Assembly: GCF_037200945.1 (NCBI RefSeq)
Contig: NZ_JBBCGP010000001.1
Location: 1,796,501-1,860,500, forward strand
Direction of reading: 5' to 3'
Length of the DNA: 64,000 nucleotides
Source: Methylovirgula sp.
GTDB taxonomy: Bacteria > Pseudomonadota > Alphaproteobacteria > Rhizobiales > Beijerinckiaceae
Of this stretch, positions 15,952 to 25,825 are shown piece after piece; within the stretch, counting starts at the first letter, position 1; each line of letters opens with the position of its first letter. A program made the position numbers and the translations under genes. Below the pieces are notes generated by a model. It searched no databases, was not told where the DNA came from, and was given only the letters and a program-made list of their open reading frames with translations.

Positions 15952-17457
15952 TCAGGCTGCGACGGCAGGGCGGCGGCGCTGCGGCAATGTGATCCGGAAT
16001 GTCGCGCCGGTATTCTCGTCCGCATCGTCATCCACAGGCGCCAGTTCGATGCTGCCGCCGTGCGCGCGAACAAGATCGGCCGCGATGGCGAGTCCCAGCC
16101 CCGAGCCGCCTGGGCGCGACGAGCTCGAAAAAGGTGTGAAGAGCTGCGCGCGCACGCTCGGCGGCACGCCGGGGCCTGTATCGGCGACTTCAATGATCAC
16201 GTCGTCGCCGGCGAAGTCTGCGGCGATCATGATTTGCGCCGACCGGCCACGCGCCGGACCGGCGCGGTCGAGCGCCTCCACGCCGTTGCGCATCAGATTC
16301 ATAAGCACCCGGAACAATTGCTCCGAATCGGCCCAGAGCACGAAACCGACGTTGACGTTGTTCACAATTGCGACGCGGCTGCCGCAGCTCGGACAAACCG
16401 ATTCGGCCGCCTCGGCGACGACATTGTGCAAATCGACAAACCGTGGACGGGGCGCCTCGTCTGTCGCGCGGCCATAGGTTAGTGTGGTCTGACAGAAGCG
16501 GATGGCGCGGTCGAGCGTCGCGACGAGCTTGGGCGCCAGCCGTTGCGCCAACGGATCGGTGACATTGCCGAGGCGATCGGAGAGAAGCTGCGCGGCGGCC
16601 AGCATGTTGCGCAGATCATGGTTGATCTTGGCGACGGCGAGACCGAGCGCGGCGAGATGCTTCTTTTGCGTCAATTCGCGGACAAGAGTGTCCTGCATCG
16701 TCGCCAGCGCCTCTTCGGCGCGGCCGATTTCATGCGTGGTGCCCGACGGCACGATAATTCGGCTGGCATTTTCCGGATCGGCGCCGAATTCGGTGATGTT
16801 GGTCGTGAGGCGGCGCATCGGGCCGAGGACGACGACATGGAGGATGATGACCGCGAGCGCCGAGACAAGCGCCGATATTGTCAACGAGACCATCAGAGCG
16901 CGGGCTGCGCTGCTGTGCAACGCCTCTTTCGCCGGTCCCTCGTCCATCGTCACTTCGATGCCGTCACCGCCCATCGGGGCGGCGCCAAGGACAGTGATGA
17001 CGCGATTGTCGGCGGCAAAATAGGTCCGCCATGCCGAAGCAAGAGATTGCAGGAAGGACCAATGCCGCAGGTCGTAGATCTCGTCGACCGCCGGGGGCAG
17101 GGTGGTGGCCGCGAGAATGCGCCGCGTACCGTGCGCTTTCAGGACAATGATGCGTGCACCGACGCTGTCGAGCAGCTCGCGCGACAATTGCGGCGAGACC
17201 ATCGCCCGCGGCGCCGCCTCGAGAACCAGGGTCGCGGTATAGGCTGCGCTTAAACGGTTGCGCAGCCAATTGTCGCGATAATGCGCGATCAGCGGCACAT
17301 AGATCATAAATTCCGCCGTCAACACGAAAACGACGACGGAAATGACGATTCGCGTGGCGAGGCCAAAACGCGGGCGCCGTCCTTGCAGGCCCTGTATAAT
17401 GCCGCCAGAACGATTCTTGGAATAAGGCTGCTGGTTGACGGTAACGAAGTCGCGCAT
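15952..17457 (-). CDS. Membrane sensor histidine kinase
   Basis: A 501-residue two-component sensor of unknown signal. Two transmembrane helices (about 34-58 and 187-212) frame a periplasmic sensing domain of about 130 residues. They are followed by a HAMP-like linker, the H-box KINHDLRN with phospho-accepting His280, the N-box NLMRNGVEAL, the G1 motif DTGPGVP and the G2 motif GGSGLGLAI. The HDLRN form of the H-box puts it among the HisKA-like kinases with an HDxRN core. No response-regulator gene is adjacent, so the partner is elsewhere. It stops three bases from the disrupted flavoprotein gene upstream on the same strand. Confidence 0.92.
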   Translation of the reverse strand: MRDFVTVNQQPYSKNRSGGIIQGLQGRRPRFGLATRIVISVVVFVLTAEFMIYVPLIAHYRDNWLRNRLSAAYTATLVLEAAPRAMVSPQLSRELLDSVGARIIVLKAHGTRRILAATTLPPAVDEIYDLRHWSFLQSLASAWRTYFAADNRVITVLGAAPMGGDGIEVTMDEGPAKEALHSSAARALMVSLTISALVSALAVIILHVVVLGPMRRLTTNITEFGADPENASRIIVPSGTTHEIGRAEEALATMQDTLVRELTQKKHLAALGLAVAKINHDLRNMLAAAQLLSDRLGNVTDPLAQRLAPKLVATLDRAIRFCQTTLTYGRATDEAPRPRFVDLHNVVAEAAESVCPSCGSRVAIVNNVNVGFVLWADSEQLFRVLMNLMRNGVEALDRAGPARGRSAQIMIAADFAGDDVIIEVADTGPGVPPSVRAQLFTPFSSSSRPGGSGLGLAIAADLVRAHGGSIELAPVDDDADENTGATFRITLPQRRRPAVAA

Positions 17458-17460
17458 TGC

Positions 17461-18826
17461 CTATCTCGTCCAGCGCGGAAAGAACCGCTGCCCCAGAGCT
17501 TTGCCGAGATAGGGCGTAGATGCAAGCGCAGCCTCGGAGATGGATTGCGTCAGTGCTGGCGCATTGACGACGACGCTGAGGTCCGAAGCTTTCATCCGTT
17601 TATCGATGGCCACGCTGAATATCCCCGCAAGTTCGCGCACGCCGGGCCCGACAAGCCCCGCACCCAGAATCATACCCGCCGAATTCGTCACGATCTTGAC
17701 GTGACCCTGCGGCGTGCGGCTCAAACGCGCTCGTGCCGTATCGGCAAAGGTCGCCCGTAAGATACGGATAGAACTATGTTTTTTTCGCGCTTGTGCCTCG
17801 GTGACACCAACAATGGCCATCTCGGGATCGGTGCCGAGAACGCGAGCAATCGGTGCCGTTGAATGGCCGTGCCCAAACAGGTGTGCCGCCAGGCGTTCGG
17901 CCTGTCCAAGCGCCGAAAGGCGGGAGTCCGGCCCACCGGCCGCATCGCCGACGACGTGGATTTTGCGGTTGCTGGTGCGGCCCTGCGAGTCGCTCAGAAT
18001 CCCGGAATTTGCATAGGTGACCCCAGCATTTTTCAGACCCAAACCTTCGACGAGCGGCAGCGGATTGGCCGCGAATGTGATTTGCTGACTTTCCAGCGGC
18101 GCGGCCTGCCCTTCAAAATAGAGGCGCACGCCGCCCGAGACCGGTTCGAGTCGGGTGATCTCGTGGTGCGTAAAGAGACGCAAGCCCTCGCGGGTCAGTT
18201 GGGTCAACACTGGCGCGACGAGTTCGGGATCTTCGTCGGGAAGAATGGCGCCAGCCTCGACAAGCGACACCCGCGTGCCAAGCCGCAGAAGCGCCTGTGC
18301 CAGGATGAGTGCCTGAAAATTCGCACCGACGATGATCAGATCTTCGGGCGGCCGATCGATCGTCAGCACATCTTCGAGCGCCAGCGGCCGTATCAATTCC
18401 TGTCCAGGCCATGAGGCATGCGCCGGCGTTGCACCGGTGGCGAGGATGAAATGCTTCGCCTCGATCAATTGACCGCCGGCTTCGACCCGTGTGGGGCTGC
18501 TGAAACTGCCAAGGGCGCGGATCAAATGGATGCCGGAGGCGCTGAGCGGCTCCGGCGCATAATCGTGTGCGAAATCCTTGACCGCAGCGAGGGCCTGGGT
18601 GCGAACGCGGACAAAATCGATTTTTGCGCCCTGTGCCCCGCCAGTGTGCAAAGCCGCTGTGCAGAAGGCCTGGAGCGGAATCGTCTGGGTGAGGTAGGCG
18701 CCCCCCCAACGCGCGCTTTTCTACGACAACAACCTTCGCGCCAAGCCGCGCCGCCGTCCGCGCCGCCGTCAGCCCCGCACCGCCGCCGCCGAGCACGCAG
18801 AGATCGTATTGCAATGCATTTGTCAT
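17461..18826 (-). pseudogene. Flavoprotein disulfide-reductase homologue, frameshifted at a C7/G7 run
   Basis: Resembles dihydrolipoamide dehydrogenase or mercuric reductase in overall layout: an N-terminal FAD site CVLGGGGAGLTAARTAARLG, a second NAD(P) site around VGANFQALILAQALLRLG, the FAD-closing GDAAGGPDSRLSALGQAERLA block, and a C-terminal dimerisation domain. The N-terminal frame (from ATG 18826) and the rest are in different frames. Joining them at the seven-C run 18701-18707 (G7 on the coding strand) by removing one base gives a continuous protein. In the joined reading the CxxxxC redox pair is absent (GGAYLTQTIP in its place). It is either a true pseudogene, a contingency locus or a sequencing error. 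Activity as a disulfide reductase is unlikely either way. Confidence 0.75.
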
Positions 18827-19055
18827 AATCTATCTCGCGCCACTGCGGTGGTGGCGGGCTTGCCCCGTCTTCAGCCGCACCTTACGTTCTTTAGTCTCGA
18901 CAATGACTTGCCGAAAGCACGGTCGGCGAACAGACCGTGCGGTTCTGGCCTCGGCCCACCAATTCGTGCGTCGGTTGCCTCTCGGTCACGAAAATGGCAC
19001 TGGCTAGGTTTCGGCTGCAAGCCCTGCCGGGGTTGCGGCGCTTAAGGAGCGAAGA

Positions 19056-20357
19056 ATGCAAATCGCTATGGTCGGCTCAGGATATGTGGGCCTGGTCTCG
19101 GGAGCCTGTTTCGCGGATTTCGGTCACAAGGTCTGTTGCATCGACAATGATCCCGCGAAGATCGAGGCCCTGAAGTACGGCAAGATGCCGATCTATGAGC
19201 CCGGCCTGGCCGAACTGGTGATGACCAACGTCCGTCAGAACCGTCTGACATTTGCTGACGATCTCTCGGCTGTGCGTGAGGCGCAGGCGGTGTTCATCGC
19301 CGTCGGCACGCCGTCGCGACGCGGCGACGGCCATGCCGATCTCACCTATGTCTATCAGGCGGCGCGCGACATTGCCGCGGCGATCAATGGCTTCACGGTC
19401 ATCGTGACGAAATCCACTGTCCCGGTGGGCACCGGCGACGAGGTCGAGCGCATCATTCGCGAAGTGCGGCCGGACGCCGAATTTGCCGTCGTCTCCAATC
19501 CGGAGTTCCTGCGCGAAGGCGCTGCGATCGCCGACTTCAAGCGGCCGGATCGCATCGTCATCGGCGTCGAGGACCCGCGTGCCGAAGCCGTGATGCGTGA
19601 GGTCTATCGGCCGCTCTATCTCAACCAGGCGCCGATCCTCGTCACCAGCCGCCGCACGTCGGAACTGACCAAATATGCGGCGAACGCCTTCCTCGCGACC
19701 AAGATCACATTCATCAACGAGATTGCGAGCCTCTGCGAGGAAGTGGGCGCGAATGTGCAGGAGGTCGCGCGCGGCATCGGCCTCGACAATCGCATCGGCT
19801 CAAAATTTCTGCATGCCGGGCCCGGCTATGGTGGCTCCTGCTTCCCCAAGGACACGCAGGCCCTGATCAAGACGGCGCAGGATTATGGCGCGCCGATCCG
19901 CATCGTTGAGACGGTCGCGGCGGTGAACGACCAACGCAAGCGTGCGATGGCGCGCAAGGTGCTCGCGGCGTGCGGCGGCAACGTACGCAACAAGACGATT
20001 GCTGTGCTCGGCCTTACCTTCAAGCCCAACACCGACGACATGCGCGATTCGCCGTCGATCGCGATCATCACGGCGCTTCAAGATGCCGGCGCCAAGGTCA
20101 ATGCTTTCGATCCTGAGGGTATGGACCAGGCGCGTCACTATCTGGACAAGCTGAATTATTGCAGCGACCCCTATAGCTGCTGCAAGGATGCCTCGGCGCT
20201 CGTCATCGTCACCGAATGGGATGCCTTCCGCGCGCTCGATCTCGACCGCGTCAAGTCGCTGTTGATCGAGCCAATTCTCGTCGATCTGCGCAATATCTAT
20301 TCGCCGGACGAGTTGCGCCGCAAGGGGTTCAAATATCTCTCGATCGGGCGCCCCTAG
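19056..20357 (+). CDS. UDP-glucose 6-dehydrogenase
   Basis: Oxidises UDP-glucose to UDP-glucuronate with two NAD+, supplying uronic acid for exopolysaccharide, capsule or lipid glycans. The 433-residue protein has the N-terminal Rossmann motif MVGSGYVGLVSGACF, the central KSTVPVGTGDEV and NPEFLREG blocks, and the catalytic cysteine in GYGGSCFPKDT (about residue 260). It ends with a UDP-binding C-terminal domain (TFKPNTDDMRDSPS). AAGGAG lies just before the ATG. It stands alone, with no neighbouring polysaccharide genes apart from the distant glycosyltransferase at 2350. Confidence 0.96.
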   Translation: MQIAMVGSGYVGLVSGACFADFGHKVCCIDNDPAKIEALKYGKMPIYEPGLAELVMTNVRQNRLTFADDLSAVREAQAVFIAVGTPSRRGDGHADLTYVYQAARDIAAAINGFTVIVTKSTVPVGTGDEVERIIREVRPDAEFAVVSNPEFLREGAAIADFKRPDRIVIGVEDPRAEAVMREVYRPLYLNQAPILVTSRRTSELTKYAANAFLATKITFINEIASLCEEVGANVQEVARGIGLDNRIGSKFLHAGPGYGGSCFPKDTQALIKTAQDYGAPIRIVETVAAVNDQRKRAMARKVLAACGGNVRNKTIAVLGLTFKPNTDDMRDSPSIAIITALQDAGAKVNAFDPEGMDQARHYLDKLNYCSDPYSCCKDASALVIVTEWDAFRALDLDRVKSLLIEPILVDLRNIYSPDELRRKGFKYLSIGRP

Positions 20358-20419
20358 CGCGCTTTCCAGCCGGATGGCATCATCCGGCTGATCAGAAATC
20401 GCGCCGATTCATAATATTG

Positions 20420-20467
20420 GAGTATGTTCTTGTCGAAAAAGTCGCGCAACTTTTTCGGAACATACTC
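20420..20467. repeat. Palindromic dispersed repeat / hairpin
   Basis: A 48-base imperfect palindrome whose ends are GAGTATGTTC and GAACATACTC, with inner CGAAAAAGT/ACTTTTTCG arms. It lies between converging genes and could act as a bidirectional terminator. It resembles the other 'ccgaaaa' palindromes at 27221, 35317 and 45878 in arrangement. Confidence 0.65.
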
Positions 20468-20476
20468 TAAAGCCCC

Positions 20477-21742
20477 CTATTCAGCTGCTTCCGCAAGGAC
20501 GCTCGGGCGCGCATATTCGCGCACATTGCCGATTAGCACGTTGCGCTGGGCGAGTTCCGGCGCGTCGAGCACTTTCAGGAAATCCTCATATTCCGGGTGA
20601 TCCGGGCTACCGATGAAAGCTTCGACATATTCGTCCTTGGCGAAGACGTCGCGCTGACGGATCATATTGAACGAGATGGTGTCGGCAGCGTAATCCTCCG
20701 ACATGCGCACGAAGGCCGGCATTTGCTTGTAGTTCAGCGCCTGGACGACCATTGAATATGTCAATTGCGCAATCTCGCCCGAGCGGCGCATGTCGCGCAG
20801 GAAGGCGAGATTTTTGAGGAGACGCGCGAACGTGCCGCCGCGCCGCACGATCGCATAAGTATCGGCCTCGGCCGCGTCGATTGAAATCTCGACATTGCGC
20901 ACGCGGTTCTTGAGCCCGAGTTCTTCCCAGGCGCGCGGATCGAGAAGCTGGCCGTTGCTGATAAGATCGATTTTCAAATCAGGGAATTCGCCGCCGTTGA
21001 GGCGCTTGAGCAGATTGCGGAAGTGCTTGCTGCCGAACGGATCGCCGGAGCCGGTGACGAGCACGGACTTCGCTTCGCGCAGCAGCGGCACGAGCGTCTT
21101 TTCGGTCAGATCGTCGAGCTTCGCCTGTCTGGTGGAATTGGCGAGGTAAGTGCTTGAGCGGCACGACGGACAGGAGAGGTTGCAGGATTTGTCGTGCGAG
21201 AGTTTCACATGCTCCGGCAGGCTTGTCGTGCCGGATTCATGTCGCACGATAATCGCCTGCGCCCGGGTCGCGTCGCGGGGCATCAGTGTGCGGCTGGTGA
21301 TTGCGGCGCAATGCACATGATTGCAATAACGATAAGAGCCGTCGATGATCGACTCGCGGAGCTTCTTTGCGATGTCGCCATTCCAGAGCTTTTGCGGATC
21401 GGTGTCGAGCGTCCCGATCGGCGTTGGCAGCCAGACCGGACAGCAGACATAGGCGAGGCCGGTGGGCGTCGTTTCGAGTTGCTCAAACGGGCTGGCACAA
21501 AAATGCGTGCGTAAATAATCTTGCGTGCTGATGCTCGTCTGCTGCTTGGCGGTGATCTTCTGCCGCCGCTTCAGCATGAATTTATTGTCGATCCAGACGC
21601 CGACGGCGTCGATCCGGTCGAGACCGATGAATTCATGAAATTTCGGATGCACCAGGAGCTTGAGCGCGCTTTTCGGTACGAGTCTATCAACGAGCTCGAC
21701 CGCCGTACCACGGAGCCAAACGACCGATTTCGCTAAAGACAT
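20477..21742 (-). CDS. Radical SAM protein with N-terminal SPASM-like cysteines
   Basis: A radical SAM enzyme of unknown substrate. From ATG 21742 the cluster motif CNLSCPSC (C187, C191, C194) binds the catalytic 4Fe-4S, and the GSGDPFGS and ISIDAAEADTY segments follow the usual TIM-barrel order. Unusually, a SPASM-like pattern lies before the barrel: C82, the C100-C101 pair in AYVCCPVW, then an LWNG segment and C140/C145 (YCNHVHC). SPASM domains normally follow the barrel. The longest frame reaches 21832, but ATG 21742 removes an odd Arg/Cys-rich leader. It is convergent with ugd and divergent from pckA; there is no precursor-peptide gene next to it. Confidence 0.8.
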   Translation of the reverse strand: MSLAKSVVWLRGTAVELVDRLVPKSALKLLVHPKFHEFIGLDRIDAVGVWIDNKFMLKRRQKITAKQQTSISTQDYLRTHFCASPFEQLETTPTGLAYVCCPVWLPTPIGTLDTDPQKLWNGDIAKKLRESIIDGSYRYCNHVHCAAITSRTLMPRDATRAQAIIVRHESGTTSLPEHVKLSHDKSCNLSCPSCRSSTYLANSTRQAKLDDLTEKTLVPLLREAKSVLVTGSGDPFGSKHFRNLLKRLNGGEFPDLKIDLISNGQLLDPRAWEELGLKNRVRNVEISIDAAEADTYAIVRRGGTFARLLKNLAFLRDMRRSGEIAQLTYSMVVQALNYKQMPAFVRMSEDYAADTISFNMIRQRDVFAKDEYVEAFIGSPDHPEYEDFLKVLDAPELAQRNVLIGNVREYARPSVLAEAAE

Positions 21743-22015
21743 TTGCAAGCCCCGCGGAACCTCGTCCGCTTTCGATGAACAATTCCGGCGACGTCCGCAC
21801 GAGAAGCCGCCAGCATTCAGCAAGAGGCGCATTCTCGTTCAAATTGCGGGCTTTACAAGGCGACGGACCTTGATGCCGCTCTGCGCCTCTCTACCCACTC
21901 TAGCGTGACGCCACGTTGGCTGAAAGTCCAATTGTTCCGCAGCGCAGAAGACGCGATGACCGGCCCGGCTCAAATGTTGGTTGATCCCAAAGATTTGCAA
22001 TCGGAGGCCACTGCG

Positions 22016-23626
22016 ATGAATGTGATGACGCGAGGCGCGGAGGCAAGCCCCGCCGCGTTGGCCGGGACGGGTTTGTCCGGCGCACTTTCCGTTCACCCCA
22101 ATCTCCAGACTGCGCCCCTCGTCGAGCTCGCGCTTCAGCGTGCCGAGGGCAAGCTCTCGGCCGACGGCGCACTCGTGGTCACCACGGGGACGCATACCGG
22201 CCGCTCGGCAAAAGATAAATTCATCGTCGATGAGCCCGAGACGAGCGGCGACATCTGGTGGGGCAGCGTCAACCAGAAACTGTCTCAAGCTGATTTTGCG
22301 GCGCTCGCCAATCAAGTCCGCGACTATCTGCAAGGGCAGGTCCTGTTCACGCAGGATCTTTATGCCGGCGCCGCGCCCGAGCATTGCATCAGGGTCCGGC
22401 TTGTCACGACCAATGCCTGGCACGCGCTTTTTGCCCGCAACATGTTCATCCGGCCGCCCGCAAACGAACTCGACGCCTTCGTGCCGGACTATATCATTTT
22501 GCACGCGCCTGGCCTCTCGGTGGAGCCCACGAGCCTCGGGCTGCGCTCGCCGACCGCGATTGCGCTGTCCTTCGCGCAAAAGCTGATCGTCATTTCCGGC
22601 ACTCAATATGCAGGGGAAGTGAAGAAGGCGATCTTCACCGTCATGAATTGGCTGCTGCCCGCGAAAGGCGTGTTGCCGATGCATTGTTCTGCGAATATCG
22701 GTCCGGATGGCGATAGTGCGCTTTTTTTCGGCCTATCCGGCACAGGCAAAACGACTTTATCGTCGGATCCCGAGCGTTGGCTCATCGGCGATGATGAGCA
22801 CGCATGGTCACCGACCGGCGTCTTCAATTTCGAGGGCGGCTGCTACGCCAAGGTCATTAACCTGCGGCAGGAGGCTGAGCCTGAAATTTGGGCAGCCGCG
22901 CATCGTTTCGGGACGGTGCTGGAAAATGTTGTCCTCGATGCCAACGGCCATGTCGACCTCGACGACGATTCGCTGACACCCAACACGCGCGCCTGCTATC
23001 CGCTCCACTTCATTGCCAATGCCGAGCCGAGCGGCGCGGGTGGCGTTCCGCGCAATGTCGTGATGCTGACCGCGGATGCCTTTGGCGTCATGCCGCCATT
23101 GTCGCGACTGACGCCGGAGCAGGCGATGTATCATTTCCTCTCTGGCTATACAGCGCGGGTTGCCGGGACGGAGAAGGAGCTGGGCAAGGAGCCGGTCGCA
23201 ACCTTCAGCGCCTGTTTCGGCGCGCCGTTCATGCCGCGGCCGCCCGGGGTCTATGGCCGCCTCCTGATGCACTATCTGTCGAAGCAGAAGACCAATGTCT
23301 GGCTGGTCAACACTGGCTGGACGCGTGGCCCTTACGGAATCGGCACGCGCATTTCGATTGCCCATACGCGGGCGCTGCTACGCGCGGCGCTCACTGGCAC
23401 ACTCGATGAAGCGCCGTTTCGTGAGGAGCCCTATTTCGGCCTGCACGTGCCGTTGCATGTCGCGGGCGTGCCGCAAGACATGCTCGATCCCTCGCGCGCC
23501 TGGCCCGATCCGCAAGCCTATGCGGCGAAGGCACGTCACCTCGTCCGCCTGTTTAAAGAGAATTTCGCCAAATTCGTCGACACGGCGGCGGACCTTGATA
23601 TGCAGGAGAAAGCCGTCCATGCGTGA
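22016..23626 (+). CDS. pckA: Phosphoenolpyruvate carboxykinase (ATP)
   Basis: Converts oxaloacetate and ATP to PEP, CO2 and ADP, the entry step of gluconeogenesis. ATG 22016 is chosen because GGAGG lies eight bases upstream and gives 536 residues, the usual family length. Motifs include GTHTGRSAKDKF, the P-loop GLSGTGKTTLS (kinase-1a), IGDDEHAW (kinase-2) and the NTGWTRGPYGIGTR segment near the C-terminus. It overlaps the malate synthase start by eight bases, so both are translated from one mRNA. This pairing fits growth on C2 compounds, or glyoxylate assimilation, through malate and oxaloacetate to PEP. Confidence 0.97.
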   Translation: MNVMTRGAEASPAALAGTGLSGALSVHPNLQTAPLVELALQRAEGKLSADGALVVTTGTHTGRSAKDKFIVDEPETSGDIWWGSVNQKLSQADFAALANQVRDYLQGQVLFTQDLYAGAAPEHCIRVRLVTTNAWHALFARNMFIRPPANELDAFVPDYIILHAPGLSVEPTSLGLRSPTAIALSFAQKLIVISGTQYAGEVKKAIFTVMNWLLPAKGVLPMHCSANIGPDGDSALFFGLSGTGKTTLSSDPERWLIGDDEHAWSPTGVFNFEGGCYAKVINLRQEAEPEIWAAAHRFGTVLENVVLDANGHVDLDDDSLTPNTRACYPLHFIANAEPSGAGGVPRNVVMLTADAFGVMPPLSRLTPEQAMYHFLSGYTARVAGTEKELGKEPVATFSACFGAPFMPRPPGVYGRLLMHYLSKQKTNVWLVNTGWTRGPYGIGTRISIAHTRALLRAALTGTLDEAPFREEPYFGLHVPLHVAGVPQDMLDPSRAWPDPQAYAAKARHLVRLFKENFAKFVDTAADLDMQEKAVHA

Positions 23627-25784
23627 CCATCAAGACGTTGGCGGTCTTAAGATCGCCGGTACGCTTTATGACTTCATCACCGAAGAAGCGTTACCGGGCA
23701 CCGGCATTACAGCGGCGTCGTTTTGGGCCGGGTTTGAAAAACTCATCGACGAATTTGCACCGCAGATTCAAGCGCACATGCGGCTTCGCGACGCGTTGCA
23801 GGCGAAGATCGACGATTATCACGTCAGCCATCGCGGCCTGCCGTTCGACCCAGTCGATTATGAGAAATTTCTGCGCGAGATCGGCTATCTCGTGCCCGAG
23901 CCGCCGGATTTTTCTATCGCGACCGAAAATGTCGACGATGAGATTGCACTTGTGCCAGGTCCCCAATTGGTCGTGCCGGTGTCGAATGCGCGCTACGTCT
24001 TGAACGCGGCCAATGCGCGGTGGGGGTCGCTTTACGAGGCGCTTTACGGCACCGATGCAATTTCTTCAGCGGATGGCGGCGAACGCGGCAAGGGCTACAA
24101 CAAAATCCGCGGAGATCGGGTTGTCGCTTGGGGCAAAGAGTTTCTCGATGCCTCGGTGCCGCTCGTCGGCGCGAGCCATCTCGATGTGGCAGGCCTTCGC
24201 GTCGGCAACGGCAAACTCATCGCAGCGCTCGCCGACGGTTCCGAGACCGGATTGAAAAACCCGGCGCAATTGCGCGCCTATCGTGGCGCAGCCGACGCGC
24301 CGACAGCGATCCTGTTGCGCAACAACGGGTTGCATATTGAACTCGTCATTGATCGTGCAAGCCGGATCGGTGGCGACGATCCCGCCGGCATTGCGGATAT
24401 TCTCATCGAGGCGGCACTGACGGCGATCATGGACCTCGAAGATAGTGTCGCGGCCGTTGATGCTGCCGATAAGGTCGGGCTCTATCGCAATGTGCTCGGC
24501 TTGATGCAGGGAACATTCTCCGCCAATGTGGAAAAGAACGGCAAAATCATCGAACGCCGCCTCGCCGACGATCGCAGCTATACGCAACTCGACGGCGCGC
24601 CGCTCTCGGTTTCCGGCCGCAGCGTAACGCTCATCCGCAATGTCGGCCATCACATGATGACGGACGCCGTGCTCGATGCCGACGGAGCGCAAATCCCCGA
24701 GACATTACTCGATGCCGTGGTGACTGCGCTGATCGCGATTCACGATCTGCGCGCAGCGGGCCGGCGTAACAGCGCCAAGGGTTCTGTCTATATCGTCAAA
24801 CCGAAAATGCACGGGCCGGACGAAGTCGCGCTTGCCGATCGTCTCTTTGGCGCGGTCGAGGATTTTCTCGGCCTCAAGCGTTACACGCTCAAGATGGGCA
24901 TCATGGACGAGGAGCGGCGCACCAGCGCCAATCTGAAGGCCGTCATCAAGGCAGCCGCGAATCGCGTCTTCTTCATCAATACGGGTTTCCTCGATCGCAC
25001 CGGCGATGAAATTCATACGTCGATGGAAGCCGGGCCGATGATCCGCAAGGAAGATATGAAGAAGACGAAGTGGATCGCCGCCTATGAGGATTCGAATGTC
25101 GATGTCGGCCTGCGGTGCGGCTTGCCGGGCCGGGCGCAGATCGGCAAGGGCATGTGGGCGATGCCCGACAGCATGTCCGCCATGCTTGCCGATAAAATTC
25201 CGCACCTGACCTCTGGCGCCAACACGGCCTGGGTGCCGTCGCCGACGGCCGCGGTCCTCCACGCGACGCATTATCATCGCGTCGATGTCCTCAAGCGGCA
25301 GAAGGAACTGCGCGGCCGCGCGCCGGCGAAGCTCGCCGATCTGCTGACGATCCCCATTTCGCGCGGCAATTTCGCGCCGGATGCGGTGCAGGAAGAACTC
25401 GACAACAATTGCCAGGGCATTCTGGGCTATGTCGTGCGCTGGGTCGATCAGGGGATCGGCTGTTCGAAAGTGCTCGATATCCACGATGTCGGGCGCATGG
25501 AAGATCGTGCCACGTTGCGCATTTCGAGCCAGCACATCGCCAATTGGCTGCAGCACGGCATCGTTAACGAGACGCAGGTCGCGAACACGCTCAAGCGCAT
25601 GGCCAAAATCGTCGATCGTCAAAACGATGACGATGGCGCGTACCGGCCGATGGCGCCGACCTTCAACGGCCCGGCCTTCAAGGCGGCGGAGGATTTGATC
25701 TTCAAGGGGCGCGTGCAGCCGAACGGCTATACCGAATGGATTTTGCACGACCGCCGCCGCGAGGCGAAGGAGCAGGCGGCTTAG
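23619..25784 (+). CDS. glcB: Malate synthase G
   Basis: Condenses glyoxylate and acetyl-CoA to malate. It is the monomeric G-type of 721 residues. ATG 23619 overlaps the pckA stop and has AGGAG ten bases upstream; a longer frame starting inside pckA is rejected. Motifs include the metal-site block MDLEDSVAAVDAADK, the VYIVKPKMHGPDEV segment, LGLKRYTLKMGIMDEERRT and TGFLDRTGDEIHTSMEAG. Coupling with pckA links glyoxylate use to PEP formation. No isocitrate lyase or glycolate oxidase gene is in the window. Confidence 0.97.
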   Translation: MRDHQDVGGLKIAGTLYDFITEEALPGTGITAASFWAGFEKLIDEFAPQIQAHMRLRDALQAKIDDYHVSHRGLPFDPVDYEKFLREIGYLVPEPPDFSIATENVDDEIALVPGPQLVVPVSNARYVLNAANARWGSLYEALYGTDAISSADGGERGKGYNKIRGDRVVAWGKEFLDASVPLVGASHLDVAGLRVGNGKLIAALADGSETGLKNPAQLRAYRGAADAPTAILLRNNGLHIELVIDRASRIGGDDPAGIADILIEAALTAIMDLEDSVAAVDAADKVGLYRNVLGLMQGTFSANVEKNGKIIERRLADDRSYTQLDGAPLSVSGRSVTLIRNVGHHMMTDAVLDADGAQIPETLLDAVVTALIAIHDLRAAGRRNSAKGSVYIVKPKMHGPDEVALADRLFGAVEDFLGLKRYTLKMGIMDEERRTSANLKAVIKAAANRVFFINTGFLDRTGDEIHTSMEAGPMIRKEDMKKTKWIAAYEDSNVDVGLRCGLPGRAQIGKGMWAMPDSMSAMLADKIPHLTSGANTAWVPSPTAAVLHATHYHRVDVLKRQKELRGRAPAKLADLLTIPISRGNFAPDAVQEELDNNCQGILGYVVRWVDQGIGCSKVLDIHDVGRMEDRATLRISSQHIANWLQHGIVNETQVANTLKRMAKIVDRQNDDDGAYRPMAPTFNGPAFKAAEDLIFKGRVQPNGYTEWILHDRRREAKEQAA

Positions 25785-25825
25785 CCTCCGGGATTGCTTC
25801 GCTTCGCTCGCAATGACGCTGCTGC

